From positions 4,890-57,784 of the forward strand of contig DITG01000051.1 of NCBI GenBank assembly GCA_002422045.1: a stretch of DNA of 52,895 nucleotides, written 5' to 3'. This stretch comes from Acholeplasmataceae bacterium UBA6190. Lineage in GTDB: Bacteria > Bacillota_I > Bacilli_A > Acholeplasmatales > Acholeplasmataceae. Below are positions 16,303 through 25,138 of the stretch, piece by piece; the first letter of the stretch is position 1; each line of letters opens with the position of its first letter. A program made the position numbers and the translations under genes. Below the pieces are notes generated by a model. It was given only the letters and a program-made list of their open reading frames with translations. It was not told the DNA's origin and did no database searches.

Positions 16303-17081
16303 AATACTTCAACCTTTTTGAACATGATATCATCTTCCGTGAGTTCACGGTTATAAATCTTCTTGAGTACTTCCTCATTGACATTCTTGACAGGTCCGTC
16401 AAATACAATTTCACCGCCACGAATACCAATGACGCGGTTGACGAACTTTAAAGCAACGTCAACGTGATGCATGTTGGCAATGATGGTAATCTTATAAGTT
16501 TCATTGATACGCTTAAAGTCAGTCATGATCATATCAGCTGTGACTGGGTCAAGGGATGCCACCGGTTCATCAGCCAAAATGATGGAAGGATCTTGAGCAA
16601 GCGTGCGCGACAAAGCGACTCTTTGCATCTGTCCGCCAGAGAGTTGATCACATCTGATGAATGCCTTATCTAGAATACCGACTTTGTTCAAGGCTTCAAG
16701 AGCATCAAGATGATCCTTTTTCGAGTAATATCCGAAAATAGAAGGGATAAAACCCTTATCTGCGATTTTTGCTGCAAGCACGTTTTTAATGACTGTTGTA
16801 CGCTCAACAAGGTTGAACGATTGAAAAACCATGCCAATGTGACGTCTGAATTGACGGAGTGGCAATCCTTTCAAGGTTTCATCGACAACGACATTGTTGA
16901 CGATGAGTTGACCTGATGTGGGTTCAATCATTTTATTCACCAAACGAATCAACGTTGATTTGCCAGCGCCGCTCAAACCAATGATGGCAACAAATTCACC
17001 TTGCTTGATCTCCAGGCTGACATTCTTGAGTGCTACAGTCCCATTCGGATATTGCTTACCTACATTTTTAAATACGATCAT
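16299..17081 (-). CDS. phnC: Phosphonate-type ABC transporter ATP-binding protein
   Basis: A 260-residue ATPase with Walker A GLSGAGKS (35-42), Q-loop near 87 (VFQSFNL), signature LSGGQ (147-151), Walker B ending in Asp171-Glu172 (ILADEPVASLDP) and H-loop HH (205-206). The layout is that of PhnC, which powers uptake with two PhnE permeases and PhnD. AGGGAG precedes the ATG. A stable hairpin separates it from phnD upstream. Confidence 0.93.
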   Translation of the reverse strand: MIVFKNVGKQYPNGTVALKNVSLEIKQGEFVAIIGLSGAGKSTLIRLVNKMIEPTSGQLIVNNVVVDETLKGLPLRQFRRHIGMVFQSFNLVERTTVIKNVLAAKIADKGFIPSIFGYYSKKDHLDALEALNKVGILDKAFIRCDQLSGGQMQRVALSRTLAQDPSIILADEPVASLDPVTADMIMTDFKRINETYKITIIANMHHVDVALKFVNRVIGIRGGEIVFDGPVKNVNEEVLKKIYNRELTEDDIMFKKVEVL

Positions 17082-17105
17082 ATGTTTGCTCCCTAGATGA
17101 GAATA

Positions 17106-17133
17106 GAAGGCTAGCTTTTATTCACTAGCCTTC
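17106..17133 (-). promoter_or_regulatory. Intercistronic hairpin between phnD and phnC
   Basis: GAAGGCTAG and CTAGCCTTC form a nine-base perfect stem around a ten-base loop in the 90-base gap after phnD. On the minus strand it is followed by TATTCTC, not a T-run, so it looks like a 3'-end stabiliser or weak terminator that lets phnD transcript exceed the rest of the operon. Confidence 0.55.
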
Positions 17134-17171
17134 ACCCTCTATTGTATTGTAGTTAGATTAAATTGTGTTAA

Positions 17172-18191
17172 TTAATTGCCTAAAACGATACTTTGAGCGA
17201 TACGAGCTGGTTCGTAGTCTTCATCGGAAACGATAGCGTAACCTGTGTGGCTATAAACTGCGAATACAGCCAAACCTTCTGGAGTTGCTACCAAAGCCTT
17301 GAATACATCTTGTAAATCCTTCTTCAATTGGCTATTGACAGTCTTGTTTGATACGGCTATCGTGTCATTGAAGATACCTGGAGTGACGATGATGACATCA
17401 GTTTCAGCCCAAATGGACGCAGGACGGTTGTATCCGCCTTCACCAGTGGAACTCCATTGTGTCTGATAGTCTCTTCTAGCATCAGCATATAATGTGACTA
17501 CGTCATATGTACCGGCTGCAAGACCAGCGAGTGCGTTACCATAACCGCCAGCTGGAGCTGCTTGAGAAAGGTCAGAAACGAGTTTTTCAAAGTTTTGATA
17601 TAACCAAACTGCTGGATAAACTGTACCTGCAGATGAAGTTGCACCTTGAATACCCCATTTAGCACTGTTTACGTCTGCCCAAGTCAGAGGAGTACCAGCG
17701 TTAACTTTAGCTGCAAGTTCTCTACCTTTGACAGAAGGACCAGCAACAACGATTGAACGGTAGTATGTGACTTGATTTTCAAGTGGCAGTGTAGCTAAAC
17801 CATCATTCCAGTCTTTAGCGTTTGCAGAGTCTTTGTTCAGACCAGCGCGTGTTGCAGCTAGAATAACATCGATATTGCCATCTTCGGAATAGAGGGCATA
17901 GGTTCCGCCAGGTAAGAATGCGATATCAGTAGTACCAGCATCGAGTGCTTCGCCAGCTGCTTCGTAAGTTGCAGAGACTTCAACAGTGACTGATTCGAGT
18001 TTGGAATAACCTTTTTCAATCAACGCTTCGAGAAGCATTTCTTCTAGTGGTTCAACAAATTCTAGGATTGCTGCTGGGTCTCTTGAAGGCACGAATGTGA
18101 TCTTCAGAGATGTGATGTCCTTAGGATTAGAACATGCTGCAAGGCTGAATACGGATAAAACGAATAGAAACGCAAGAAACAATTTCTTCAT
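17172..18191 (-). CDS. phnD: Phosphonate-type ABC transporter substrate-binding lipoprotein
   Basis: A 339-residue lipoprotein: signal MKKLFLAFLFVLSVFSLAAC with the lipobox cysteine at residue 20, then a PhnD-like periplasmic-binding-protein-2 fold (residues 28-335). Family features include ITFVPSRDP near the start, the TDIAFLPGGTYAL strand, GATSSAGTVYPAVW and the C-terminal HTGYAIVSDEDY. It captures the solute at the outer face of the membrane and passes it to the PhnE pair. It leads the operon, behind AAAGGGAG and a TTTACA/TATAAT promoter, with a palindrome in its leader. Confidence 0.9.
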   Translation of the reverse strand: MKKLFLAFLFVLSVFSLAACSNPKDITSLKITFVPSRDPAAILEFVEPLEEMLLEALIEKGYSKLESVTVEVSATYEAAGEALDAGTTDIAFLPGGTYALYSEDGNIDVILAATRAGLNKDSANAKDWNDGLATLPLENQVTYYRSIVVAGPSVKGRELAAKVNAGTPLTWADVNSAKWGIQGATSSAGTVYPAVWLYQNFEKLVSDLSQAAPAGGYGNALAGLAAGTYDVVTLYADARRDYQTQWSSTGEGGYNRPASIWAETDVIIVTPGIFNDTIAVSNKTVNSQLKKDLQDVFKALVATPEGLAVFAVYSHTGYAIVSDEDYEPARIAQSIVLGN

Positions 18192-18232
18192 AAATCCACT
18201 TATCTCCCTTTGTTTTTTTTAATATGCATCCG

Positions 18233-18248
18233 TAACTATTTATAGTTA
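18233..18248. promoter_or_regulatory. Palindrome in phnD leader (candidate operator)
   Basis: TAACTAT-TT-ATAGTTA is a perfect 16-base dyad with seven-base arms. It lies just downstream of the predicted start of phnD transcription, a place where repressor binding blocks initiation. It could also fold as an RNA hairpin, but arms this A+T-rich with a two-base centre favour DNA binding. Confidence 0.5.
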
Positions 18249-18266
18249 GGCACACACCATGTTTTT

Positions 18267-18294
18267 ATTATAACCTATTTTGGTATCTTGTAAA
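18267..18294 (-). promoter_or_regulatory. Promoter of the phn operon
   Basis: On the minus strand, -35 TTTACA (18294-18289) and -10 TATAAT (18272-18267) are 16 bases apart. The start of transcription would be near 18260. Confidence 0.65.
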
Positions 18295-18402
18295 CCTTAT
18301 TTTGCAATATCGATGTCATGAAAATGTCATTCATTTGTATGTATACGTTTTCATGAGGAGTGATGACTTCATGTATAATAGAGATGAATTGAGGATACAA
18401 AC

Positions 18403-19935
18403 ATGAAGATTGAATTTAAGATGATTTATACATCGGACACACATGGTAGAGTCACAGCCTATGATTTTATGAAGAAATCGTATGGTCCTTTTGGTTTGTC
18501 GAGATTGAATCAATATTTGAATGAGATGAAGGAACCATATCTACTGATCGACAATGGAGATTTTCTTCAAGGGTCACCATTACTCGATGTGACAAGAAAA
18601 GAAAAAATCAGTCAACCGGTTGCGAAAGTGTTCAACCAGATGGGTTATCAGTATGTGACCGTGGGTAATCATGATTTTAATTTTGGACTGGACTACTTGA
18701 ATCAGTTCGAATCACAATTCAAAGGTGAGATCTTATGTGCCAATCTCTTTCGTGATGGGAAACCCTATTTCAAGACGCATGCGATCCACGAAATCAAAGG
18801 TATCAAAATAGCATTGATCGGACTGGTCACTGAGTATATTCCAATTTGGGAACGTCAAGAAAATATCCCTGCGTTAGAATTCAAGGATGTTGTTGAGGTT
18901 ACAAGAAACCTAATCCAGACACACGAACTCAAAACAAATGCGGATCTGATTGTTGTGATGTATCACGGTGGTTATGAACAAAATCCCTCGACGCATGAAC
19001 CCTATGGACAAAAAACCGTAGAAAACAAAGGATACCAACTCTTTGAAATCCCAGAAATTGATATTTTACTCACAGGGCATCAGCATGTGCCGCAAATACA
19101 TACCAGAAATCATCGACTCACCATGCAAACCAGTCATAATGCAAGCAATGCAGGTGTTGTTCATATCGAGATGGAAAAAGATCAAGGAAGATACCGATTG
19201 ATCAATATCCAACCTGAATTGATCAGTCTAGGAGCATATCCAGTTGATTTGTCCATTGAATCTGTCGTTCAAGATGAAATCAAAAGAACTGAAACGTACT
19301 TGAGCAAGTTTGTTGGAACACTTGAAACGGATATGACTATCCATTCACCATTATCTGCCAGAGTCAAGAAACATCCACTGTTTCAATTGATCAATCACAT
19401 TCAAATGGAATATACGGGTGCACAAATCTCCTGTTCATCTTTACCCAATGATACGCATGGATTACCGACATCGGTGACGCTGAATGATATCTTTGTCAGT
19501 TTTCCATTTGAAAATGATTTGGTTGTCTTGGAAGTCACCGGAAAACAGGTGATGGAAGCACTCGAACTGAATGCAACCTATTTTGATATCAATGGTGATG
19601 AAATTGTTGTGAACCGGAAATTCCTGCATCCTAAGGTCGAACATTACAATTACGATGTGTATGATGGGATTGATTATGAGATTCATGTTGGAAAACCCAT
19701 AGGAAGTCGTGTTCAACATGTGCTCATCAACAATCAGCACATGGATCTTCATAAAACATACACACTGGCACTGAATTCATACCGTTCAACAGGATCTGGT
19801 GGATTTGATATGTTCAAGGAAGCAACAATCATCAAGCAATATCCAGTTTCATATGTGGAGTTGATTAGTCAATATATCGAAAAACATCCTAACCTGAAAC
19901 TTGATGTCATGAATAATGTGCATGTGATTAAGTGA
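18403..19935 (+). CDS. Metallophosphatase / 5'-nucleotidase family protein
   Basis: A 510-residue two-domain protein. The N-terminal metallophosphatase domain has YTSDTHGR (Asp12, His14), DNGDFLQG (Asp53), GNHDFNFG, MYHGGYE and LTGHQHVPQ, giving a full two-metal site. Residues about 285-490 match the 5'-nucleotidase C-terminal substrate domain (FENDLVVLEVTGKQV, RSTGSGGFDMF). No signal peptide is seen, so like YunD-type relatives it is probably cytoplasmic and acts on nucleotides, cyclic nucleotides or UDP-sugars. GAGG precedes the ATG and a TATAAT lies at 18374-18379. It is divergent from the phn operon, so a link with phosphorus supply is possible. Confidence 0.9.
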   Translation: MKIEFKMIYTSDTHGRVTAYDFMKKSYGPFGLSRLNQYLNEMKEPYLLIDNGDFLQGSPLLDVTRKEKISQPVAKVFNQMGYQYVTVGNHDFNFGLDYLNQFESQFKGEILCANLFRDGKPYFKTHAIHEIKGIKIALIGLVTEYIPIWERQENIPALEFKDVVEVTRNLIQTHELKTNADLIVVMYHGGYEQNPSTHEPYGQKTVENKGYQLFEIPEIDILLTGHQHVPQIHTRNHRLTMQTSHNASNAGVVHIEMEKDQGRYRLINIQPELISLGAYPVDLSIESVVQDEIKRTETYLSKFVGTLETDMTIHSPLSARVKKHPLFQLINHIQMEYTGAQISCSSLPNDTHGLPTSVTLNDIFVSFPFENDLVVLEVTGKQVMEALELNATYFDINGDEIVVNRKFLHPKVEHYNYDVYDGIDYEIHVGKPIGSRVQHVLINNQHMDLHKTYTLALNSYRSTGSGGFDMFKEATIIKQYPVSYVELISQYIEKHPNLKLDVMNNVHVIK

Positions 19936-19941
19936 TCAACG

Positions 19942-19973
19942 AAAAGGACTTTCTTGAGCAAAGTCCTTTTTTT
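19942..19973 (+). terminator. Rho-independent terminator after nucleotidase
   Basis: Ten-base stem AAAAGGACTT/AAGTCCTTTT with a nine-base loop, continuing into a T-run. Confidence 0.85.
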
Positions 19974-20085
19974 GATGATTTTCATTGATTTGATGAAAAT
20001 AGGAATATAATAATATATAAATCACACATTGCATGATATGTAAAAAGAATGGTCATTCATCACTGTTCTTGAATGGAGGGGTATC

Positions 20086-21579
20086 ATGAAAAAATGGATT
20101 GCTTTATACGCTTTGTCGGGGATAATCATTATCCTTTTTAATCTTTTCCCACGTTATAACATCAAGAAGATGGAGCATGAGTCGAGAGGTGATGTTTTCA
20201 CCAATGTCGCATCAGTGATGAATGAGCCTTATTTTGAAAACTATGATATGAAACACTTGGAACAAGGCTACACATTGATTGCTTATGACAATGGCAATCT
20301 GAATTGTTATTGGGTCAATGAAATCTGTAATTCAGCCTATGAACGTGCGAGTTCACAAATCACTTTATATGATCAACACATGGAAGTCATCTGGAATATT
20401 GGCGGATATTTAACGAATGAGACAGACATTCTATTTCAAAATCACCACATCAATGTCCGAGCTGTTGATCAACTCAACGATGGCAGTTTTGTAGCTTTTG
20501 GTAGAAGCGTTGATCTTTCGACTGAGATTTTGCGCGATGTGCTATTATTCATCGATCCATCGGGTGTCATGACGAACCTCAAGGTCATTGACTTGTTGTC
20601 CTATGGATACTTAAGTCTTGGCGGACACTTGTTTTACGATGTTGTAGCTACGGATGATGGTGGATTCACACTCAAATTTACAGATTTGTTCAAAGGTACC
20701 GTACTCATCCATTTTGATGCGAATGCTGAAGAAACATGGTTTGTCAGAATGGATGATGTTCATCCGAGCACAGTATATCAGGGCATTTATCATGCAAACT
20801 ATCTTGAAACGTTAAGATATGCAGATGGACTTGCTATCGTCTTGATCAATGACACAGTGCATGCATATAACGATGAAGGTGTATTGATATATAAAGTTGA
20901 TGTCGATGCATATATTACAGGTTTTTCACTGGATTCGTCTTCTAATGTGATCATCACATATATGATGCAGGATCAAGTGATCAAACCGAGAAATCTATTC
21001 ATGATTTCTGATGAACAATGGTTAATTTCATCGATTGTTACCGAAAAACTGGATGGTAAGTCAGGTCAGAGCTTATGGAAAAGCCGCTATCAATCAAAAA
21101 TGCAAGGAAATGTCTCATATTGTAGTTTAATGGCATGGCAAGATGAAGATCAGTATTACTATAATCTGGTGTATCAGCAGTCATTCTCAAGAGTACGAGA
21201 GTATCAATTGTTTCTATTTAAGTACAATCGCCAAGGACAGTTTCTCGCATCCAATGTCATTGACGGCAGCTACGCGACTTGGGATGACTATTATACAATG
21301 TATGACATCCATTTCAAAAAAAGTGTCATCATTGAAAACAAAACCATTCATCTATTGACACCTACGTTAACGAACAATGCATCATATGAAATCAACGATG
21401 CTCATATCCTACAACCAATGCCTATAACATTTTCGCTCAATCTTTATGAAATAGTCATTCGGTTGCGTACAGAGATCAATACGATATTTTCACTCATTAC
21501 GATCTCAGGCATGTGTTGGATAGGACTGCTTGGATGGAGAAGATATCAAAAGAATAATCCACCACTCGATGATATATAG
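20086..21579 (+). CDS. Membrane-anchored protein with large ectodomain, unknown
   Basis: A 497-residue protein I do not recognise. It has an N-terminal membrane helix (about 3-21), a roughly 430-residue extracytoplasmic region, and a C-terminal helix (about 465-484) before a short basic tail WRRYQKNNPP. The ectodomain is rich in short strands with recurring patterns of the kind GYTLIAYDNGN, LNDGSFVAFGR, TDDGGFTLKF, NDEGVLIYK, which suggests a beta-propeller-like repeat fold (inference). Two Cys (NCYWVNEIC) near residue 70 could form a disulfide. GGAGGGG precedes the ATG. The arrangement of ectodomain plus C-terminal helix recalls the XRE sensor at 45000-46559. Confidence 0.7.
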   Translation: MKKWIALYALSGIIIILFNLFPRYNIKKMEHESRGDVFTNVASVMNEPYFENYDMKHLEQGYTLIAYDNGNLNCYWVNEICNSAYERASSQITLYDQHMEVIWNIGGYLTNETDILFQNHHINVRAVDQLNDGSFVAFGRSVDLSTEILRDVLLFIDPSGVMTNLKVIDLLSYGYLSLGGHLFYDVVATDDGGFTLKFTDLFKGTVLIHFDANAEETWFVRMDDVHPSTVYQGIYHANYLETLRYADGLAIVLINDTVHAYNDEGVLIYKVDVDAYITGFSLDSSSNVIITYMMQDQVIKPRNLFMISDEQWLISSIVTEKLDGKSGQSLWKSRYQSKMQGNVSYCSLMAWQDEDQYYYNLVYQQSFSRVREYQLFLFKYNRQGQFLASNVIDGSYATWDDYYTMYDIHFKKSVIIENKTIHLLTPTLTNNASYEINDAHILQPMPITFSLNLYEIVIRLRTEINTIFSLITISGMCWIGLLGWRRYQKNNPPLDDI

Positions 21580-21777
21580 ACATTTCGATACATGTTGAAT
21601 CATGAAGAAGATTAACACCTGATGTAACCACTAGATTGATTCATATGAGTCATTTAAGATGATCAAAAAAATAATATGAATAACTGATTTCAAAAGCAGA
21701 TGATTATGTTACAATTTATCTATCAAACATTCTAGTTGCATGAAAGAATGTATCGAAAACTCGGGGGGGATATCGTG

Positions 21778-21885
21778 ATGAGCAGTGACCAAATGTTGAG
21801 TATCATTTTGTTCAAAAAACACATGATATTAAATCATTGTAAGTTGAATGACAGAAAACAGGTAATCAGACATGAACAACTTTAG
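21778..21885 (+). CDS. Possible 35-residue leader peptide overlapping DUF2207 gene
   Basis: An ATG at 21778 has a very strong purine-rich site (GGGGGGGAT) and opens a 35-codon frame ending with TAG at 21883-21885, thirteen bases inside the DUF2207 gene in another frame. The DUF2207 start itself has only a weak site, so translation through this frame could deliver ribosomes to it. The peptide has no recognisable motif. The rest of the 292-base gap (21580-21777) shows no gene. Confidence 0.35.
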   Translation: MSSDQMLSIILFKKHMILNHCKLNDRKQVIRHEQL

Positions 21886-23827
21886 TCGGTATCTCAATAT
21901 CATCATCGTTGTCTTTAGTGTTATTTTTTACTTTGTCCTTGAATTTGGAGCATCCATCAACACATCTGTCACAATCGATCGCTATGATGCAGAAGTCACG
22001 TTTGACCGTCAAGGTGACATGACTGTCGTTGAACGATGGGAAATGGACTACCATGACAACATGCGCGTCAGATTCAGAGATATCAAATATGTCAAATATG
22101 CCCCCAATTATCCACTTGTCTATGATGATGATAACAGAGCTCAATTTGTCAGCGATAGTGTCGATGTCAAGTTTTATAAAAATGGGGTCAATCAGACATC
22201 GTTCATACGGGTAGGTTTATCATCTAGAGGTGAATACGATGAATTGGGTTATCTGATTCAATGTCCAGATCACACTTCTGAATGTGAATCAATATTTGTC
22301 GATACCAATACTGCGGGCAGACTCGATGGCAAAGTCACGTTTGTTTATACGTATACCATCAATGGCGTTATCACAAAATATTCAGATATTTCTGAATTCA
22401 ACTGGAGATTGTTTGAATACGCAGAAGGCACCATCAGAGACGCGAGCATTACGGTCAATTTGCCAGACAACAGTTTGGATACGACTAGATTTTATGCGTG
22501 GGGTCACGGATTATCTCAAGGCAACATCGAGATTCAGGATAACCGTACCATCGAAGTCACCATGAAAAATATCAAGAACGGCGAGTTTCCAGAATTGAGA
22601 GTGCTGATGCCAAATTCAGTATTCCCTGACATCAGAGAAAACAATATCGTGATTCATCCAGATATGAATTTTGATCGTCTGTACACTTATGAACATGACT
22701 TGGCAGAAGCGTTCAATAGAAGAATCTTCATTGCGAAAGTCATATTTTACGGATCTTTTGGTTTGATAGCATTGATGGGATTCGTGACTTACAAAGTCTA
22801 CCTGAAGCTTGATAAAGAATATGAACCCGAGTTTCAAGGAGATTTCTATCGGGAACTTCCAAACGAAGCGACACCTGCAGAAGTATCGTATCTCTACTAC
22901 ATGAAGTCGATTCATGATGAAGTCTTTACAGCAACACTTCTTGATCTGATCAGGCGGGGATATATCAAGATCAATGATGATTTCACGAATGCATCCAGCC
23001 CACAATCCGACATCAAATTCATAAGAGCCAAAAATGAAAAAGAACATGAGTTATTGGCACATGAAAAAGTGTTGTTGAATATGATATTTGATATGATTGG
23101 TAGTCGAACTGAAACCTCAACCAAGCGCATCGAACAATTCACTTCAAGTTACACCAATGCCAAAGCATTTGAAAACAAAACCAACGAATTTGTCAGAGAG
23201 GCGAAAAAAGTATCGGAAAAACAACACTATTTCGAATCCCTGCATCATGAGAAATCAACCATTCGAAAGTTGGCATGGATCCCATTTGGTTATCTTGGTC
23301 TTTCAGCGCTTTTATGGATGTTTCAAGCAATCGATACATTGTTTGCGATGGGTATCTCTGTTTTGATTGGCATCACATATCTCATTTATATTCATCGCTT
23401 CCAGAGAAGATCCAAATCGGGTAATGAACTTTATGCGAAATGGAAAGCATTCAGAAACTTTCTGTTGAATTTCTCGAGCATGGAAGATTATCCTATTCCC
23501 AGTATCATCGTTTGGGAGCATTACTTAGTGTATGCAACAGTTTTCAAGCAAGCAGACTTGGTGATGGAACAACTCAGAGTCAAACTGCCTAAAGAGGCAT
23601 TTGAACAAAGCGGATCGACGTATTTGGGTTATGGATATCGACGTTATGGCATGAGTCATTATTATATACACAGATCATTGACACAATCGTATCAAGGTGC
23701 AAAGACAAATGCAGCGCAATCGATTGCCAGACACAACCAGGCTCAAGCGAGCAGTGGAGGACGTGGCGGTGGATTTGGTGGTGGAAGTTCATTTGGTGGT
23801 GGAGGCGGAGGCGGCAGAAGCCGTTGA
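21872..23827 (+). CDS. DUF2207 family membrane protein
   Basis: A 651-residue protein of the DUF2207 type: signal or anchor helix (about 6-24), an extracytoplasmic beta-rich domain (30-285; e.g. FRDIKYVKYAPNYPL), a transmembrane helix (about 290-312), a cytoplasmic domain starting EFQGDFYRELPNEATPAEVSYLY, a helix pair near 470-512, and a glycine-rich tail (GGRGGGFGGGSSFGGGGGGG then RSR). Such proteins very often sit beside LemA, as here, and their function is not established. It is the first full gene of a three-gene operon. Confidence 0.88.
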   Translation: MNNFSRYLNIIIVVFSVIFYFVLEFGASINTSVTIDRYDAEVTFDRQGDMTVVERWEMDYHDNMRVRFRDIKYVKYAPNYPLVYDDDNRAQFVSDSVDVKFYKNGVNQTSFIRVGLSSRGEYDELGYLIQCPDHTSECESIFVDTNTAGRLDGKVTFVYTYTINGVITKYSDISEFNWRLFEYAEGTIRDASITVNLPDNSLDTTRFYAWGHGLSQGNIEIQDNRTIEVTMKNIKNGEFPELRVLMPNSVFPDIRENNIVIHPDMNFDRLYTYEHDLAEAFNRRIFIAKVIFYGSFGLIALMGFVTYKVYLKLDKEYEPEFQGDFYRELPNEATPAEVSYLYYMKSIHDEVFTATLLDLIRRGYIKINDDFTNASSPQSDIKFIRAKNEKEHELLAHEKVLLNMIFDMIGSRTETSTKRIEQFTSSYTNAKAFENKTNEFVREAKKVSEKQHYFESLHHEKSTIRKLAWIPFGYLGLSALLWMFQAIDTLFAMGISVLIGITYLIYIHRFQRRSKSGNELYAKWKAFRNFLLNFSSMEDYPIPSIIVWEHYLVYATVFKQADLVMEQLRVKLPKEAFEQSGSTYLGYGYRRYGMSHYYIHRSLTQSYQGAKTNAAQSIARHNQAQASSGGRGGGFGGGSSFGGGGGGGRSR

Positions 23828-23861
23828 CGATCAAAATATAAACTTAAAGGAGAAATAATAT

Positions 23862-24452
23862 ATGTGGATCATTGGTTTAAGCACTGGAGCGATTACGCTC
23901 ATTGTTGTTGTCGTTGTTTTGGCATTCATTGCCTTGTTTCTGATTAAGCAGTATAATGCACTGGTTGTTTTAAGAAACAAAGTCAGAAACAGTTTTTCTC
24001 AGATTGACGTTCAACTGAAAAGAAGATTTGACATGATACCTAATTTGGTTGAAACCGTCAAAGGATATGCCAAGCACGAAGAAAGCATATTTGGCGAGTT
24101 TGCAAGAGCTCGTGGATTGTTTGCTCAAGCATCCAAAACAGGTGATGTCCATCAGATGGCAGAGGCTGATAAGGGCTTTACAGGTGCATTATCACGTTTG
24201 ATGGTGGTTTCTGAACAATATCCTGATTTAAAAGCAAATACCAACTTTATTGAATTGATGGACCAACTTAAAGATACGGAAAACAAGATTGCATTTTCCC
24301 GTCAGTTTTATAATGACACCGTCATGAAGTATAATAACGTCATCGAACTATTTCCATCCAATATCGTTGCTGGCATGTTCAATTTTAAAGCTGCTGAATT
24401 CTTCGAAGTGACCAAGTCAGAAGAAAGAGAAGCAGTGAAGGTACAGTTTTAA
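23862..24452 (+). CDS. lemA: LemA family protein
   Basis: A 196-residue protein with one N-terminal membrane helix (about 9-29) and a helical bundle. The family hallmarks YNALVVLRNKVRNSFSQIDVQLKRRFDMIPNLVETV and QFYNDTVMKYNNVIELFPSNIVA are clear. LemA topology places the helical domain in the cytoplasm. AAAGGAG precedes the ATG, and its stop is shared with the next start (TAATG). Works with DUF2207 proteins by association; role unknown. Confidence 0.95.
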   Translation: MWIIGLSTGAITLIVVVVVLAFIALFLIKQYNALVVLRNKVRNSFSQIDVQLKRRFDMIPNLVETVKGYAKHEESIFGEFARARGLFAQASKTGDVHQMAEADKGFTGALSRLMVVSEQYPDLKANTNFIELMDQLKDTENKIAFSRQFYNDTVMKYNNVIELFPSNIVAGMFNFKAAEFFEVTKSEEREAVKVQF

Positions 24453-24988
24453 TGAATGACAAAATAAAGCCACTCTGTGAACGAGAAAAAGAAATCAAGC
24501 GCATCGAGTATCGAAAAAAAGCGAGTGAAAAACGAGATGAAATGATAGTTCCAATTGAGATTCGAATGCTAGCTGGATTGCCCTATGTCATTCTTCTGAT
24601 TTACATTTTGCTTTATTCCTTATATGTACAAGAATACGCACCTATGATCTCAATCCTTCTGAGGATATCGTTGGTTTTCGTCATCTTCTTACATACATTC
24701 ATTAGGTATTTATTTAAAGGTGTGGGCATCGTGCCTTACCTGTTTGGTATGTCTTACGTGGACCGTGAAACAGGATATCTAGTCGATAGAAGTCAAATGT
24801 GGGAACTCATCAAGAAGGAGTACTATTACCGCTTGACATTGACGAGTTTTAAACACTTGTTCGATTTACTTGAGGGTCCTTTTTATCGAACGATCGCCAT
24901 GAAGGAATATGATTATGTCGTCGCATATCGAAAACAAGCATACATTCTCAGATACTATTTAGACACGATCAAAAAAGAGTTATCCTGA
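24452..24988 (+). CDS. Hypothetical protein with two membrane helices
   Basis: A 178-residue protein with a charged N-terminus (about 1-37), two hydrophobic segments (about 42-60 and 66-84) and a soluble C-terminal half rich in Tyr and basic residues. The ATG overlaps the lemA stop by one base, so it is translationally coupled to lemA and likely part of the same membrane assembly. No family recognised. A second ATG four bases later is an alternative start in another frame only. Confidence 0.75.
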   Translation: MNDKIKPLCEREKEIKRIEYRKKASEKRDEMIVPIEIRMLAGLPYVILLIYILLYSLYVQEYAPMISILLRISLVFVIFLHTFIRYLFKGVGIVPYLFGMSYVDRETGYLVDRSQMWELIKKEYYYRLTLTSFKHLFDLLEGPFYRTIAMKEYDYVVAYRKQAYILRYYLDTIKKELS

Positions 24989-25022
24989 ATTGATTAGGCA
25001 ACCACTCGACTAAAAACATACA

Positions 25023-25053
25023 AAAACTTGATCTCTTTGGTCAAGTTTTTTTT
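25023..25053 (+). terminator. Terminator of the DUF2207-lemA operon
   Basis: Nine-base stem AAAACTTGA/TCAAGTTTT with a nine-base loop followed by a run of T. Confidence 0.85.
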
Positions 25054-25138
25054 GTTAAGCAAATTGATTGTAAATATTTGTTTATTTTGTCATAATAATA
25101 ATACTTTATTATATAAATAGGGAACGCAGGTTTGGCAT

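Noticed and set aside
23589..23834. 81-residue minus-strand frame opposite the glycine-rich end of DUF2207
   Set aside because: Antisense of GGT/GGA repeats gives a long open frame by composition alone; no start signal is present.
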